NCBI RefSeq assembly: GCF_945882965.1
Contig: NZ_CAMCWY010000008.1
Span: 40,257-104,256, forward strand
Direction of reading: 5' to 3'
Origin: Sphingorhabdus sp. EL138
GTDB taxonomy: Bacteria; Pseudomonadota; Alphaproteobacteria; Sphingomonadales; Sphingomonadaceae
DNA length: 64,000 bases
Positions 53,051-61,883 of the stretch are shown here, piece after piece. Positions within the stretch are counted from its first letter, which is position 1; every line of letters begins with the position of its first letter. The notes under the pieces were generated by a model that had not been told where the DNA came from, searched no databases, and saw only the letters and a program-made list of their open reading frames with translations. Both the position numbers and the translations under genes were made by a program.

Positions 53051-53764
53051 TTAACGCGAGTCGACCAGAACGATTTCTGCGTCTTCTATTGCCGTGATCA
53101 TGACCCTACCTTCGCCGATTGCCACACCGTCGCGGGCATTTGCACGCTGACCGTCGATTTCAATCGCGCCGGTTGCTGCCACCATATAGGCGTGACGGCT
53201 TGCGCCAATGGCATATTCCAAGCGGTCACCCGCTTTGATCGTTGCGCCGAGCACGCGGGCGTTGGTACGGATGGGCAGGGCTTCATTATCTTCGTCAAAG
53301 CCACTGGCAAGGATTTGCCACGCGCCCGAACGATCACCCTTGGGAAATGGCTTCGCGCCCCAGCTCGGCGCTCCGCCGGTTCGGTTGGGTATGATCCATA
53401 TCTGGAAAAGAGAGGTTGGTTCATTCTCCAGATTATACTCCGCATGCCGGATGCCGCTGCCCGCGCTCATGACCTGCACATCGCCCGCCGCCGTGCGACC
53501 TTCATTGCCAAGACTGTCTTTGTGCGTGATCGCGCCGGTGCGGACATAGGTGATGATTTCCATATCGGCATGCGGATGGGGAGGAAAGCCCGACTGCGGC
53601 GCAATCACGTCATCATTCCACACGCGGATTGCACCCCAGTCCATCCGTGCAGCGTCGTGATAGCTGCCGAATGAAAAATGGTGATGTGCGTCAAGCCAGC
53701 CATGGTTCGCCGCGCCAAGCGTTTCAAAAGGACGAATTTCAAACTTGGACTTTGCGTCGGTCAT
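53051..53764 (-). CDS. Pirin family protein
   Basis: Bicupin of 237 aa related to pirin and YhhW quercetinase. The N-terminal cupin has NHGWLDAHHHFSFGSY, ISFPPHPHADME-type residues (GFPPHPHADMEII) and MSAGSGIRHAEYN, giving the three His and one Glu that bind the metal. The C-terminal cupin is weaker. ATG at 53764 is chosen over the GTG at 53773. Activity could be flavonoid dioxygenase or redox-linked regulation; unassigned. First gene of the pirin-arfB-fRMsr run. Confidence 0.93.
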   Translation of the reverse strand: MTDAKSKFEIRPFETLGAANHGWLDAHHHFSFGSYHDAARMDWGAIRVWNDDVIAPQSGFPPHPHADMEIITYVRTGAITHKDSLGNEGRTAAGDVQVMSAGSGIRHAEYNLENEPTSLFQIWIIPNRTGGAPSWGAKPFPKGDRSGAWQILASGFDEDNEALPIRTNARVLGATIKAGDRLEYAIGASRHAYMVAATGAIEIDGQRANARDGVAIGEGRVMITAIEDAEIVLVDSR

Positions 53765-53901
53765 GTCACGCACGCCTTTAGCAAAATGTTTTAGATGTGC
53801 CTAAGATAGAACACAACCTTGCGATGCGAAAGTAGATTTGATCGGGGAAGGTTTTGACATTGGTTGGCGTATTGCTGCGTTGCCCGACAGCAGTTTGCTG
53901 C

Positions 53902-55227
53902 TTAACGCCGTGGCGGTAGGCCAGCGAAGGTGATCGTGCTTTCCGCGCCTTTCGCACTTAAGGCACTTACGCCGACAAAATGATCATCAACGATCAAGCC
54001 CTCTAGCACTGTTTCGGTGCCCTGCAGTTCAAGGAAAAAGCTCCAATCCTGCGCATCGGCGCGGCGCTGATACACGCGATAGCGTTGCGCGCCGGGGCTT
54101 GCGTCCCATGTGACTGTGGTGTTGGAGGTGACAGCGCCGCCCAATGTCGCGGACGCAGGCGCTGGCGGCGCATCGGCCAATGCCGTTGCCGTCAGGACAT
54201 TCAACATCGTCACCTTTGCCAAATAGTCAAAGTCCATCTTGTCGATGGTATCACCATATTCAATGCCATTTTCGGTGCGCAGAACTTGATGCTGGTAGTG
54301 ATAATTTTCAACGCCGACGGTCTACCGGATAGCCGGAAAGCCAAGCCCGAGCGCAGGCAAATGGTCACCGCCGCGCGCAAAGCGGTCAGGCCGGCGGACG
54401 CCAAAGACATCGAGTGTTACCTCAGGATAGGCCTGAGCCGCAAGCTTGTCGGCAAAGCGCATCAGCGAACGGCTTGGTCCGTCATCTTCAACGCCACTAT
54501 TGCGCCGCGCCATCTGCCCCGCCAGATCTTCGGATGCACGAATGCCTTCGCTGAACACCCGCACGACATTATCAACCTTGCGTCCGTCGGTGCCAAGCGT
54601 GCCGCCGACGATATCATTGTTCAACTTGGCGCTGACTTTCCAGCCACGTTCCTTGGCGGTTTCGGCGAGTAGCCGCCCACCCCTCAGGCCCTGTTCCTCG
54701 CCTGACAGCAGGGCAAAGACAATCGTCGCCCCATTCTGCGGCTGTTGAGACATGATCCGTGCGGCCTCAATCACCAATGCGCTGCCCGAACCATCGTCAC
54801 TCGCGCCTGGCGCATCCTTGGTGAAATCCATCACGTCGGACACGCGGCTGTCGATATGTCCGGCGATAATGATGACATGGTCCCAGCCCATTTTGCCGGG
54901 CTTTATCGCGAGCACGTCGACAATATTGACGCCATTTGGAATGCGCGGGCCCGACATATTGCGTTCGAGCAATTCGGTCTGCAGGCAGCCGTTGCACGCC
55001 TTGGCGATTTTCACAAATTTGCTTTGCGCCCATTTGCGGGCAGCACCGATGCCGCGTTTTGGGTCCGTCGCCGATGACAGCGTATGGCGCGTGCCAAAGC
55101 TGACGAGTTTCTCCACGTCGGCTTTCAACCGCTCTGCCTTCGGCGTGGCTGGGGGGCTCGCCAGTGCGGCCAAGGGGGCGGCAAGGCCAATTGCGATGAT
55201 GCACGCGCAGACGAATAGTTTTTTCAT
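53902..55227 (-). pseudogene. M28 family metallopeptidase gene interrupted by in-frame amber codon
   Basis: Zn-aminopeptidase-like gene. The signal peptide is MKKLFVCACIIAIGLAAPLA. Metal ligands follow in order: AGHIDSR, GASDDGSGSALV, LLSGEEQGL, and a distal His in ARGGDHLP. The frame then hits TAG at 54322-54324 right after GLGFPAIR, but resumes in the same frame with TVGVENYHYQHQ, the normal continuation (family: FPAVRxxExxENYxxQHQ). It goes on to a short FN3-like C-terminal domain ending at 53902. One base change explains the stop. The first part alone (301 aa) has most catalytic residues but lacks the final helix. Possible causes: recent pseudogene, read-through, or sequencing error. Confidence 0.85.
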
Positions 55228-55243
55228 GATGTTTCCCCGCCCG

Positions 55244-56008
55244 TCATGTTTGTAGATACCAGCGATCGCCGCCCTCAAGCGCCAGCGCGGTTAACTTGCC
55301 CGAATCATAGGCGCCGGTATCAATGCCAATGCGCGACCCGCGTTCTTCGACCTCTTCATATATGGTGTGGCCGTAGACAATGACCTTTTCCAGATCGCCG
55401 CGTTGCCCAACAAATTCATCGCGTATCCAGCGCAAATCGCTTGGCTTTTGGTCTGCCAAAGCGACACCGGGGCGAATACCGGCATGGACAAAGGCATAAT
55501 CGCCGATGATAATCTGGTCTTCAAAGCTTTCGACAAATGCGATGTGCGCTTGCGGGACTAAGGTCGCCAGCCGCTCGGTCAGTTGCTCCATATCCAAGGC
55601 CATATATTCGTCGCGGGTGATGGGATACGACAATAGCGTCTCCTCGCCGCCAATGCGCAGGAAAAAACGCGTCACCTTTGGGTCGCCCTTGCGGCAGGCG
55701 CTGACAAACACTTCCTCATGATTGCCCATCAGGAACCGGACATTTTTGCCAGATGCCTGTAACGCCATCGCGGTTTCAATCACTGCCGCGCTGCCGGGGC
55801 CTCTATCCACCAGATCGCCCAGAAATATGATCTGCGTATCGGCAGGGCCGCGCGCTTGGTCGTCGGCGTCAATCTTGGCCAGCAAGGCGGATAACAAGTC
55901 ATCGCGTCCGTGGATGTCGCCGATTGCATATACCCGCACGCCGTCTGGCACCCGCGCGGTATCGAGCGGGCGCGGGGCAACGGCTTTTTTGAAAAGGCGA
56001 CCTAACAT
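55244..56008 (-). CDS. Metallophosphoesterase, serine/threonine phosphatase type
   Basis: PPP-like calcineurin-fold phosphatase of 254 aa. The three core motifs are present: YAIGDIHGRDD near 28-38, FLGDLVDRGPGS near 63-74 and FLMGNHEEVF near 97-106, plus VHAG and VYGHT near the C-terminus with metal-binding His. It may act as a protein phosphatase or as a bis(5'-nucleosyl)-tetraphosphatase relative. It precedes the M28 peptidase gene by 16 bp on the same strand. Confidence 0.92.
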   Translation of the reverse strand: MLGRLFKKAVAPRPLDTARVPDGVRVYAIGDIHGRDDLLSALLAKIDADDQARGPADTQIIFLGDLVDRGPGSAAVIETAMALQASGKNVRFLMGNHEEVFVSACRKGDPKVTRFFLRIGGEETLLSYPITRDEYMALDMEQLTERLATLVPQAHIAFVESFEDQIIIGDYAFVHAGIRPGVALADQKPSDLRWIRDEFVGQRGDLEKVIVYGHTIYEEVEERGSRIGIDTGAYDSGKLTALALEGGDRWYLQT

Positions 56009-56038
56009 GGCTTGCGCCCTATAAGCCCGCCTGATGAA

Positions 56039-57214
56039 TTATGAAAGCGGTCCGCCTTCAACGGCGAAAATCAATCCGGCATTTTTCTGCAACCGGTCAA
56101 CAAGCTGCGCCCCCAGGGCAGCCCCCGGTGTTGTCACGCCGCCCGGACCATCCTGTTCGCACAAGGCAATCGCGGTTTCGCTGATCATCTTGCTGGTCGA
56201 ACCATAGCCGGGGTCACGGTCGCCCTTGACGCTTAATCGCGCCGTCCGGCCATCGGGATATTCGGCGATGAACAGCACGTCATAAAAGCCGGTGTCGCGT
56301 TCTTCTTTGGTCGGGCCTTCGCCGGGCTTTGGATCATCTGCGCCGCCCATCATTGGGGTGGAGGCGACATGCTTGGCCATGGCTTCGCCTTGTTCGCCCG
56401 GACCCGTTAGCATCATTTCATCATAGGTAAAATCCGCGCCATATGCATGGTCAAGCAAATGGTTGGTGCGGTGAACATTTTTGGTGTTAATCGGGGCCAT
56501 GACAAAATTGGTCGCCCAACTGCTCAGGCTTTCGTCATATTCCGGCTTATTGCCCGCTGGCTGCGGCGGGCCAGCAAAATCGGCGGATAGGCTGAACGGA
56601 TTGGTCAGATAGCCGATTACCGCCGGGTCCTTACTTGCGGCGGCCATAGTGGCTTTCAAGCTGGCTGCGGTACCGCCCGAAAAAGTGCCCTTCATCGCGC
56701 GCACGCGGCCCTTCACCCGCGGTGCCGGCGCGCCAAATGTCGCCACGCAATGCTTTTGCAGCATCATCACGCCAAGGTCGAAGGGGATGGAATCAAAACC
56801 AGCGGAAAATACGATCCGCGCGCCCGACGCCTTGGCCGCGGCATCATGCTGGTCGATTTTCTGGCGCATCCATGCCGGTTCGCCGCATAAATCGGTATAA
56901 TCGGTTCCATTGGCAACGCAGGCGGCAACAAGTTCATTACCATATAATTGATAGGGCCCAACCGTTGTCAAAACGACCTTAGTGCGCTTGACCATTGCGT
57001 CGAGCGTAGCGGGATCAGATGCATCGGCCACAATCAAAGCTGTGTCTGCGGCGGCACCAATCAGGTCGCGCACTTCTTCCAACTTGGAAAGGCTACGCCC
57101 CGCCATCGCCCATTTCACGCCAGTTTTACCTTTGAGATATTCGGCCACCAAACGCCCAGTATAGCCCGTGGCACCATAGACAATGATATCGAATTCGCGT
57201 GGGGTGGTGGGCAT
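56039..57214 (-). CDS. Saccharopine dehydrogenase-like / trans-acting enoyl reductase family
   Basis: NAD(P)-binding protein of 391 aa. The N-terminal Rossmann motif is IVYGATGYTGRLVAEYLKG at residues 10-28. TVGPYQLYGNELVAACVANG and DLCGEPAWMRQKID match the saccharopine-dehydrogenase-like group that includes the mycobacterial trans-acting enoyl reductase. The substrate in sphingomonads is unknown, possibly lipid. A 46-bp palindromic element lies 33-78 bp upstream of the start codon and could be its operator. Confidence 0.9.
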   Translation of the reverse strand: MPTTPREFDIIVYGATGYTGRLVAEYLKGKTGVKWAMAGRSLSKLEEVRDLIGAAADTALIVADASDPATLDAMVKRTKVVLTTVGPYQLYGNELVAACVANGTDYTDLCGEPAWMRQKIDQHDAAAKASGARIVFSAGFDSIPFDLGVMMLQKHCVATFGAPAPRVKGRVRAMKGTFSGGTAASLKATMAAASKDPAVIGYLTNPFSLSADFAGPPQPAGNKPEYDESLSSWATNFVMAPINTKNVHRTNHLLDHAYGADFTYDEMMLTGPGEQGEAMAKHVASTPMMGGADDPKPGEGPTKEERDTGFYDVLFIAEYPDGRTARLSVKGDRDPGYGSTSKMISETAIALCEQDGPGGVTTPGAALGAQLVDRLQKNAGLIFAVEGGPLS

Positions 57215-57246
57215 GAAGTTTCCTCTCTTTGGGCGTGACGGCGTTA

Positions 57247-57292
57247 TAAGTTTACAAACATATATGCATAAGCGGCTTTTTTTGTAAACTTA
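57247..57292. repeat. 46-bp palindromic element, copy B
   Basis: TAAGTTTAC / GTAAACTTA perfect 9-bp terminal repeats with the same 46-bp length as copy A at 18903-18948 but opposite orientation; 39 of 46 bases match. Its right end supplies the TAA stop codon of the HTH-like ORF, and it lies just upstream of the saccharopine-dehydrogenase-like gene. Confidence 0.8.
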
Positions 57293-57658
57293 TGAAGCGC
57301 GTGGGCGTGCTTTGGCATGGCTGCGCGGCGGGGGCGAGCGCAACACTCTCATGATGTGCTTGGTATCGGGGCCAGTTTGAACTTCAAACACGCCGCACAA
57401 CCGCATTTTAATCGTGGTGACGCCGTAAATGGCGCGTTCCATGGCATAATCGAACATCATGCCCCGCCCGAACCCCAACGCCCGGTCCCATTCCGCCGCA
57501 AAGCTGCCCGCGTCGGCACGTTTTTTGAGGTTATAGGCCGAAATCCGCGACATCCCCACCGCCTGCGCCGCAGAATCAACCGTGCCCAGCGCCGCCAGCG
57601 CAACCAAAAACAACCGCTGCCGCTCCGGCGTCCAACCATCCAACCCTTTAAACCCCAA
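57290..57658 (-). CDS. HTH-like hypothetical protein
   Basis: Predicted 122-aa protein starting at TTG immediately after the dcd stop codon (TGA-TTG), so translation would depend on coupling. The N-terminal WTPERQRLFLVALAALGTVD and AAQAVGMSRISAYNLKKR read like a helix-turn-helix as in phage terminase small subunits or sphingomonad orphan regulators. The C-terminal RAIYGVTTIKMRLCGVFEV is followed by a basic tail. No phage genes surround it. The frame is long and protein-like, but function and start are uncertain. Confidence 0.62.
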   Translation of the reverse strand: MGFKGLDGWTPERQRLFLVALAALGTVDSAAQAVGMSRISAYNLKKRADAGSFAAEWDRALGFGRGMMFDYAMERAIYGVTTIKMRLCGVFEVQTGPDTKHIMRVLRSPPPRSHAKARPRAS

Positions 57659-58213
57659 TCACAACTTCGGCAAAGTCACCCCGCGCTGGCCCATATATTT
57701 GCCTGCGCGGTCGGCGTAGCTGGTTTCGCAGGGCTGCTCGCCTTTTAGGAACAGGAACTGGCACGCGCCTTCATTGGCGTAGATTTTGGCGGGCAGAGGC
57801 GTGGTGTTGCTGAACTCCAGCGTCACATGGCCTTCCCAGCCGGGTTCCAATGGCGTGACGTTGACGATGATGCCGCAGCGGGCATAGGTGCTTTTGCCGA
57901 GGCAGATGACCAGCACATCGCGGGGCACGCGGAAATATTCGACGGTGCGGGCCAAGGCAAAGCTGTTGGGCGGAATGATGCAGACGTTGGTCTTGCGGTC
58001 CACAAAGCTTCTTGGGTCAAAATCCTTGGGGTCAACGATGGAGCTGTCGACATTGGTGAAAATCTTGAATTCATCGGCCACGCGGGCGTCATAGCCATAA
58101 GAGGACAGGCCATAGCTGATGCAGCCATCCCGGCGCTGCGCCTCCACAAAGGGTTCAATCATGCCGGTCGCTTGCGCTTGCTCGCGGATCCAGATGTCGG
58201 ACAATATGGACAT
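57659..58213 (-). CDS. dcd: dCTP deaminase
   Basis: Deaminates dCTP to dUTP, supplying dTMP synthesis; 184 aa from ATG 58213 with GGGAGTG upstream. Motifs are [20 protein letters not shown] near 20-39, [40 protein letters not shown] (catalytic region), and [20 protein letters not shown] at the C-terminus. All are as expected for the trimeric dUTPase-fold family. Nearby cdd on the same strand makes a pyrimidine-salvage pair. Confidence 0.97.
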   Translation of the reverse strand: MSILSDIWIREQAQATGMIEPFVEAQRRDGCISYGLSSYGYDARVADEFKIFTNVDSSIVDPKDFDPRSFVDRKTNVCIIPPNSFALARTVEYFRVPRDVLVICLGKSTYARCGIIVNVTPLEPGWEGHVTLEFSNTTPLPAKIYANEGACQFLFLKGEQPCETSYADRAGKYMGQRGVTLPKL

Positions 58214-58315
58214 AATCACTCCCTGTTAACTGGGCCGCTTTTGCCATTTTGCAATGTGCGTGCAAGAGGTGGTCACGAAAAAATTGTGCGTATCTCGCGC
58301 GCCCCGAAAAGCGGA

Positions 58316-58747
58316 TTATTTCAAGCTGGCCGGACCAAAGCCGTGCGGCAGCAATTCGGACAGATGAAATGTCGTATAGCCCGTTGCATGTGCGCAATGC
58401 ACCGGAATGTCGCTTTGGGTGAGGTCCGCCACTTCCTTGATAATCTGACGGCATCGACCGCAGGGCATAATGGGGCCTGCGCCCGTTCCGATTTGTCCGA
58501 CCAAGCCGCCCGCGACCGCAATCTCACGGATCGCGCGTAATTGGCCATCGCTATTGGCCTTAGAAATCGCGACGGTTTCGGCGCATAATGTCATGCCATA
58601 GCTGGCATTTTCAAAATTGCTGCCAGTCACGATCTGGCCATTGTCGAGTAACAACGCCGCGCCCACATGAAAGTTGGAATAAGGCGCATAAGCGGTTTTG
58701 GCAGCGTCGATTGCGGCTTGGACTAAGCGCGTGGTGGTCACGCTCAT
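58316..58747 (-). CDS. cdd: Cytidine deaminase
   Basis: Zn-dependent deaminase of cytidine and deoxycytidine, 143 aa, homotetrameric type. Zn ligands are C55 with catalytic E57 (MTLCAETVAIS), and C96 and C99 in PCGRCRQ. The substrate motif FHVGAALLLDNGQIVTGSN lies at 26-44. Its start overlaps the stop of the upstream GH25-like gene by 4 bp (ATGA), so cdd translation is coupled to that gene. Confidence 0.96.
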   Translation of the reverse strand: MSVTTTRLVQAAIDAAKTAYAPYSNFHVGAALLLDNGQIVTGSNFENASYGMTLCAETVAISKANSDGQLRAIREIAVAGGLVGQIGTGAGPIMPCGRCRQIIKEVADLTQSDIPVHCAHATGYTTFHLSELLPHGFGPASLK

Positions 58748-59430
58748 TTGCGCACCACGACCCAGCGCACCGCGCCGTCAATGCCACTGACGCGGCGGTG
58801 CGTGTTGGCGGTCCACATCACCCAAGGGCGCGCAGAATAATCGGGCGAAATGCCATTGCCTTCAAGCCAGATGTTGCGGTCAATCGACTTGCTCACTTGA
58901 TACGCCTCCTCAAACGCAGGCGTTAGTAACAGGATTGCCGGAGTACCGCTATGCGCCTCAATCAGGTTTAAGAACGTAGCTAACTCCGCCAAGATCAAGG
59001 CGCGGTTCGGGCGGCTGTTGCAGCCTTCGGAAAAATCCATTTGCACCGCAGGGGGCAATGCGCGGTCGTTGCGGGGCACACTGGTGATAAACATCGTCGC
59101 CTGTTCGGACGCCGAACGGCACAGGTCATAATGATGCAGCGCGCCAAAGCGAATGCCGGCCTCCTGCAATGCCGCCAGATTGGTCTGAAACTGCGGATCG
59201 CGGCCGAGCGCGCCTTCGACGGCTGTGATATAAGCGAAATCAACGCCCGTTGCGGCCAATTCCGACCATCTGGGTTGGCCGTTGCTTTCATTCGCGATGA
59301 TGCCCTGCACGGGATAGCTATCCCGCGATGGGGCCCAGCCAGTGACAAAGTTCCACAGCCCAAAGCCCATAAAAGTTATACCCAGCAGGAGCACGCCCCA
59401 GCGGATCAATTTGTGATTTCGCCTTGGCAT
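58744..59430 (-). CDS. GH25-like lysozyme-fold protein, catalytic residues lost
   Basis: Membrane-anchored protein of 228 aa: one N-terminal helix (WGVLLLGITFMGFGLWNFV), then a GH25 TIM barrel recognisable by GVDFAYITAVEGALGRDP, FGALHHYDLC, and WVMWTANTHRRVSGIDG. Active GH25 muramidases have Asp in the first strand (GVDVS), a DxE pair (PPAVDLEF) and a C-terminal Asp (GPVDLNVF). Here these read GIIAN, PPAVQMDF and GAVRWVVV, so the catalytic acids are replaced. It is probably a pseudoenzyme binding cell wall or a scaffold. Coupled to cdd. Confidence 0.85.
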   Translation of the reverse strand: MPRRNHKLIRWGVLLLGITFMGFGLWNFVTGWAPSRDSYPVQGIIANESNGQPRWSELAATGVDFAYITAVEGALGRDPQFQTNLAALQEAGIRFGALHHYDLCRSASEQATMFITSVPRNDRALPPAVQMDFSEGCNSRPNRALILAELATFLNLIEAHSGTPAILLLTPAFEEAYQVSKSIDRNIWLEGNGISPDYSARPWVMWTANTHRRVSGIDGAVRWVVVRK

Positions 59431-59517
59431 GCAACCCCGTTTAACGCTTTTTGATTCGGCTTTGTTACTAGGCGCTCTGTCCTTGCGAAGTCGAGAGGTG
59501 TTGTGGCGCGTTGGGCG

Positions 59518-60000
59518 CTACGCCTTGATGTGTAGAACGCAGATAAGCGTAAACAGTCGGCGGGCGGTGGCAAAATCCACTTCTACTTTGCCGTCAAGCC
59601 GCTCCATCAACAGCTCTGCTGCCTCATTATGTACCCCGCGTCGTGCCATATCGATGGTCTCAATCTCCGCCGCGCTGGCCTTGCGAATGGCTTGGTAATA
59701 GCTGTCGCAAATGGCGAAATAATCCTTCACCGTCCGCCGAAACCGGCCAAGGCCAAGCACTAGGGTTTCGTGCGGCGTCCCATCTTCACGGCGGATATCG
59801 AGGATGAGGCGGCCGTCTGCGACGCTGATGCTCAAATGATATGGTCCAGCATAGCCATCGCCCATGTCGCGCAGCGGTTTGAAAAAATTATCTTCAATCA
59901 GGTCAAAAATGGCGACGCGGCGTTCCTGTTCAATATCGGCATTACGCCGCAGGATCGTTGCTTCGTCCAGTTCAACTTTGATGATGCGTGGGTCCGCCAT
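59518..60000 (-). CDS. UPF0262 family protein
   Basis: Conserved alphaproteobacterial protein of 160 aa, starting at ATG 60000 (MADPRIIKVELDEATI). The frame is open to 60099 but family members start here. Conserved segments are AIFDLIEDNFFKP, GPYHLSISVADGRLILDIR, GRFRRTVKDYFAICDSYY and MARRGVHNEAAELLMERLDG. Function unknown; in many alphaproteobacteria it sits near cell-cycle or histidine-phosphatase genes. Divergent from dnaB. Confidence 0.92.
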   Translation of the reverse strand: MADPRIIKVELDEATILRRNADIEQERRVAIFDLIEDNFFKPLRDMGDGYAGPYHLSISVADGRLILDIRREDGTPHETLVLGLGRFRRTVKDYFAICDSYYQAIRKASAAEIETIDMARRGVHNEAAELLMERLDGKVEVDFATARRLFTLICVLHIKA

Positions 60001-60149
60001 AGAAGGCTGTGTTAGCTTCAGATAATTTTGGGGCAAGGGGTTAACGAGATACGGGCAAATGCGTTGTGCAAAATATTGTCCACAGCCATATCCCCGCACT
60101 TCTTTTTTGCGCCCCTTGCGCAGTGGGACGTGGTACAGGATAGGAAGCC

Positions 60150-61634
60150 ATGGCCGAATTGATCAGACTTGCCGCAGCGAATGAAGCTGAACCCCAACGC
60201 TTGCCGCGCAATATTGAGGCAGAGGCGGCGTTTTTGGGCGCTATCCTCATTGATAACCGCGTGATTGAGGATGTCTCGATCAAGCTGCAACCGGACCACT
60301 TTTTTGAGCCACTGCACGGACGGATTTTTGAACAAATCCTGCGCCTGATTGACCGCAACATGCTGGTCACACCAGTCACGCTGAAGCCGTTTTTTGAAGC
60401 TGATGAATCCATGCGCGAGGTTGGCGGGCCGGGGTATTTGATCAAACTCACCGCCGATGGTGCAGGCTTGATTGGCGCGCGCGACTTTGCCCAGCAGATT
60501 TACGATCTTGCCTTGCTGCGCGAGCTGGTGACGGTGGGCCGGACGCTGGTGGACAATGCGCTCGACACCAGTGAAAGTGTTGATCCCAAAGGGCAGATTG
60601 AAGCGGCGGAAAGCGCGCTGTATAAAGTCGCCGAGGGTGAAGGCGAAACTGGCTCCATCAAGAGCTTCCTCACCGCATCGACCGAGGCCATCCGCAATGT
60701 CGAAAAGGCGCTTAATTCAGGCGGCAGCCTTTCAGGGATCACAACCGGCCTCAACAGCATCAACACCAAATGTGGCGGCTTGCACAATTCCGACCTTGTG
60801 ATTTTGGCCGGACGTCCCGGCATGGGTAAGACATCATTGGCCACCAATATTGCGTTCAATGCCGCACGGCGATGGATACGCGAGCGTGAGGACGGCATCG
60901 AAGAGTCCAAGGGGTCCGGTGCAAAAGTCGCCTTTTTCAGCCTCGAAATGTCCGCAGACCAGTTGGCGACACGTATCTTGGCCGAGCAATCGGGGATTAG
61001 TTCTGAATTGCTGCGTATGGGTAAAATTTCCCGCGACGACTTCCGCGAGTTGTCGCGCGCATCGCGTGAATTGCAGGAATTGCCGCTTTACATTGACGAT
61101 ACGCCTGCGCTGACGATTGCCGCATTGCGCACCCGGGCCCGGCGGTTACAGCGTCGGCACGGCATTGGCCTGATTGTTGTTGACTATTTGCAGCTACTCC
61201 AAGGCTCAAGCCGCGCGAACGACAACCGCGTTAATGAAATTTCTGAGATCAGCCGCGGTCTGAAGACATTGGCGAAAGAATTAAGCATTCCTGTTATTGC
61301 ACTGTCGCAGCTTAGCCGTGCGGTCGAACAGCGTGAAGACAAGACGCCGATGTTGTCCGATCTGCGCGAGTCCGGTTCAATCGAGCAGGATGCCGATATG
61401 GTATGGTTCGTCTACCGCGAAGATTATTATGAGCTGATGAAAAAACCCGATGAGGGCACGCCCGCATTTGAGGCCTGGAACGAAAAAATGGAGCGGATTC
61501 ACGGCGTTGCCGAACTTATCATCTCCAAACAAAGGCATGGTTCGACAGGACGTGTGCGGATGAAGTTTGAAGCGAAGATTACGCGGTTTAGCGACCTTGC
61601 CGATGACCAATATACCGATGCGCGATATGATTGA
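60150..61634 (+). CDS. dnaB: Replicative DNA helicase
   Basis: Hexameric 5'-3' helicase at the replication fork, 494 aa. The N-terminal DnaB domain (~20-120) has NIEAEAAFLGAILIDNRVIE. The RecA-like C-domain has Walker A GRPGMGKTSLATNIAFNAA near 220, LEMSADQLATRILAEQSGI, Walker B-type IGLIVVDYLQLLQG, and ALSQLSRAVEQREDKTPMLS. The C-terminal RHGSTGRVRMKFEAKITRF is normal. No intein is present, although dnaB is a common intein site. Confidence 0.98.
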   Translation: MAELIRLAAANEAEPQRLPRNIEAEAAFLGAILIDNRVIEDVSIKLQPDHFFEPLHGRIFEQILRLIDRNMLVTPVTLKPFFEADESMREVGGPGYLIKLTADGAGLIGARDFAQQIYDLALLRELVTVGRTLVDNALDTSESVDPKGQIEAAESALYKVAEGEGETGSIKSFLTASTEAIRNVEKALNSGGSLSGITTGLNSINTKCGGLHNSDLVILAGRPGMGKTSLATNIAFNAARRWIREREDGIEESKGSGAKVAFFSLEMSADQLATRILAEQSGISSELLRMGKISRDDFRELSRASRELQELPLYIDDTPALTIAALRTRARRLQRRHGIGLIVVDYLQLLQGSSRANDNRVNEISEISRGLKTLAKELSIPVIALSQLSRAVEQREDKTPMLSDLRESGSIEQDADMVWFVYREDYYELMKKPDEGTPAFEAWNEKMERIHGVAELIISKQRHGSTGRVRMKFEAKITRFSDLADDQYTDARYD

Positions 61635-61672
61635 GGCGCGTTTGGAACGAAGGTTCATGTAAAAAAAACCGC

Positions 61673-61760
61673 GTCACCCTGAACTTGTTTCAGGGTCCAT
61701 CGTGCCAAACGACCGGCGGTTGCAGCTGATGAATAGACCCTGAAACAAGTTCAGGGTGAC
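61673..61760. repeat. Paired inverted-repeat element (CCCTGAAC family), copy 3
   Basis: GTCACCCTGAACTTGTTTCAGGGTCCAT faces ACCCTGAAACAAGTTCAGGGTGAC across about 36 bp, 88 bp in total, between the convergent dnaB and ubiG genes. Same design as copies 1 and 2. Confidence 0.85.
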
Positions 61761-61859
61761 GAAGTAGGGGGTTCGGTGTGATGAAGTGGGGGGTTCTGCC
61801 CTTTCGATGGGCCAGTGCCCCCACCAACTTCGCCTAAGCGCACGCGCTAAGGCTTCGTA

Positions 61860-61880
61860 TCCTCTCCCAAGGGGAGAGGA
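61860..61880. repeat. CCTCTCCC hairpin beside ubiG
   Basis: TCCTCTCCC-AA-GGGGAGAGGA lies just past the ubiG stop codon, related to hairpins at 18321 and 19297. It could stabilise or end the ubiG transcript. Confidence 0.65.
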
Positions 61881-61883
61881 GGA

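Noticed and set aside
53902..54237. Stand-alone small gene (FN3-like, 111 aa)
   Set aside because: It is in the same frame as the M28 peptidase upstream, and the intervening codons encode the family's continuation, so it is the 3' part of that gene.
54310..54330. Frameshift in the M28 peptidase gene
   Set aside because: Both sides of the interruption share one frame; only the TAG codon disrupts it.
60150..61634. Intein in dnaB
   Set aside because: The helicase motifs are contiguous and the length is normal.
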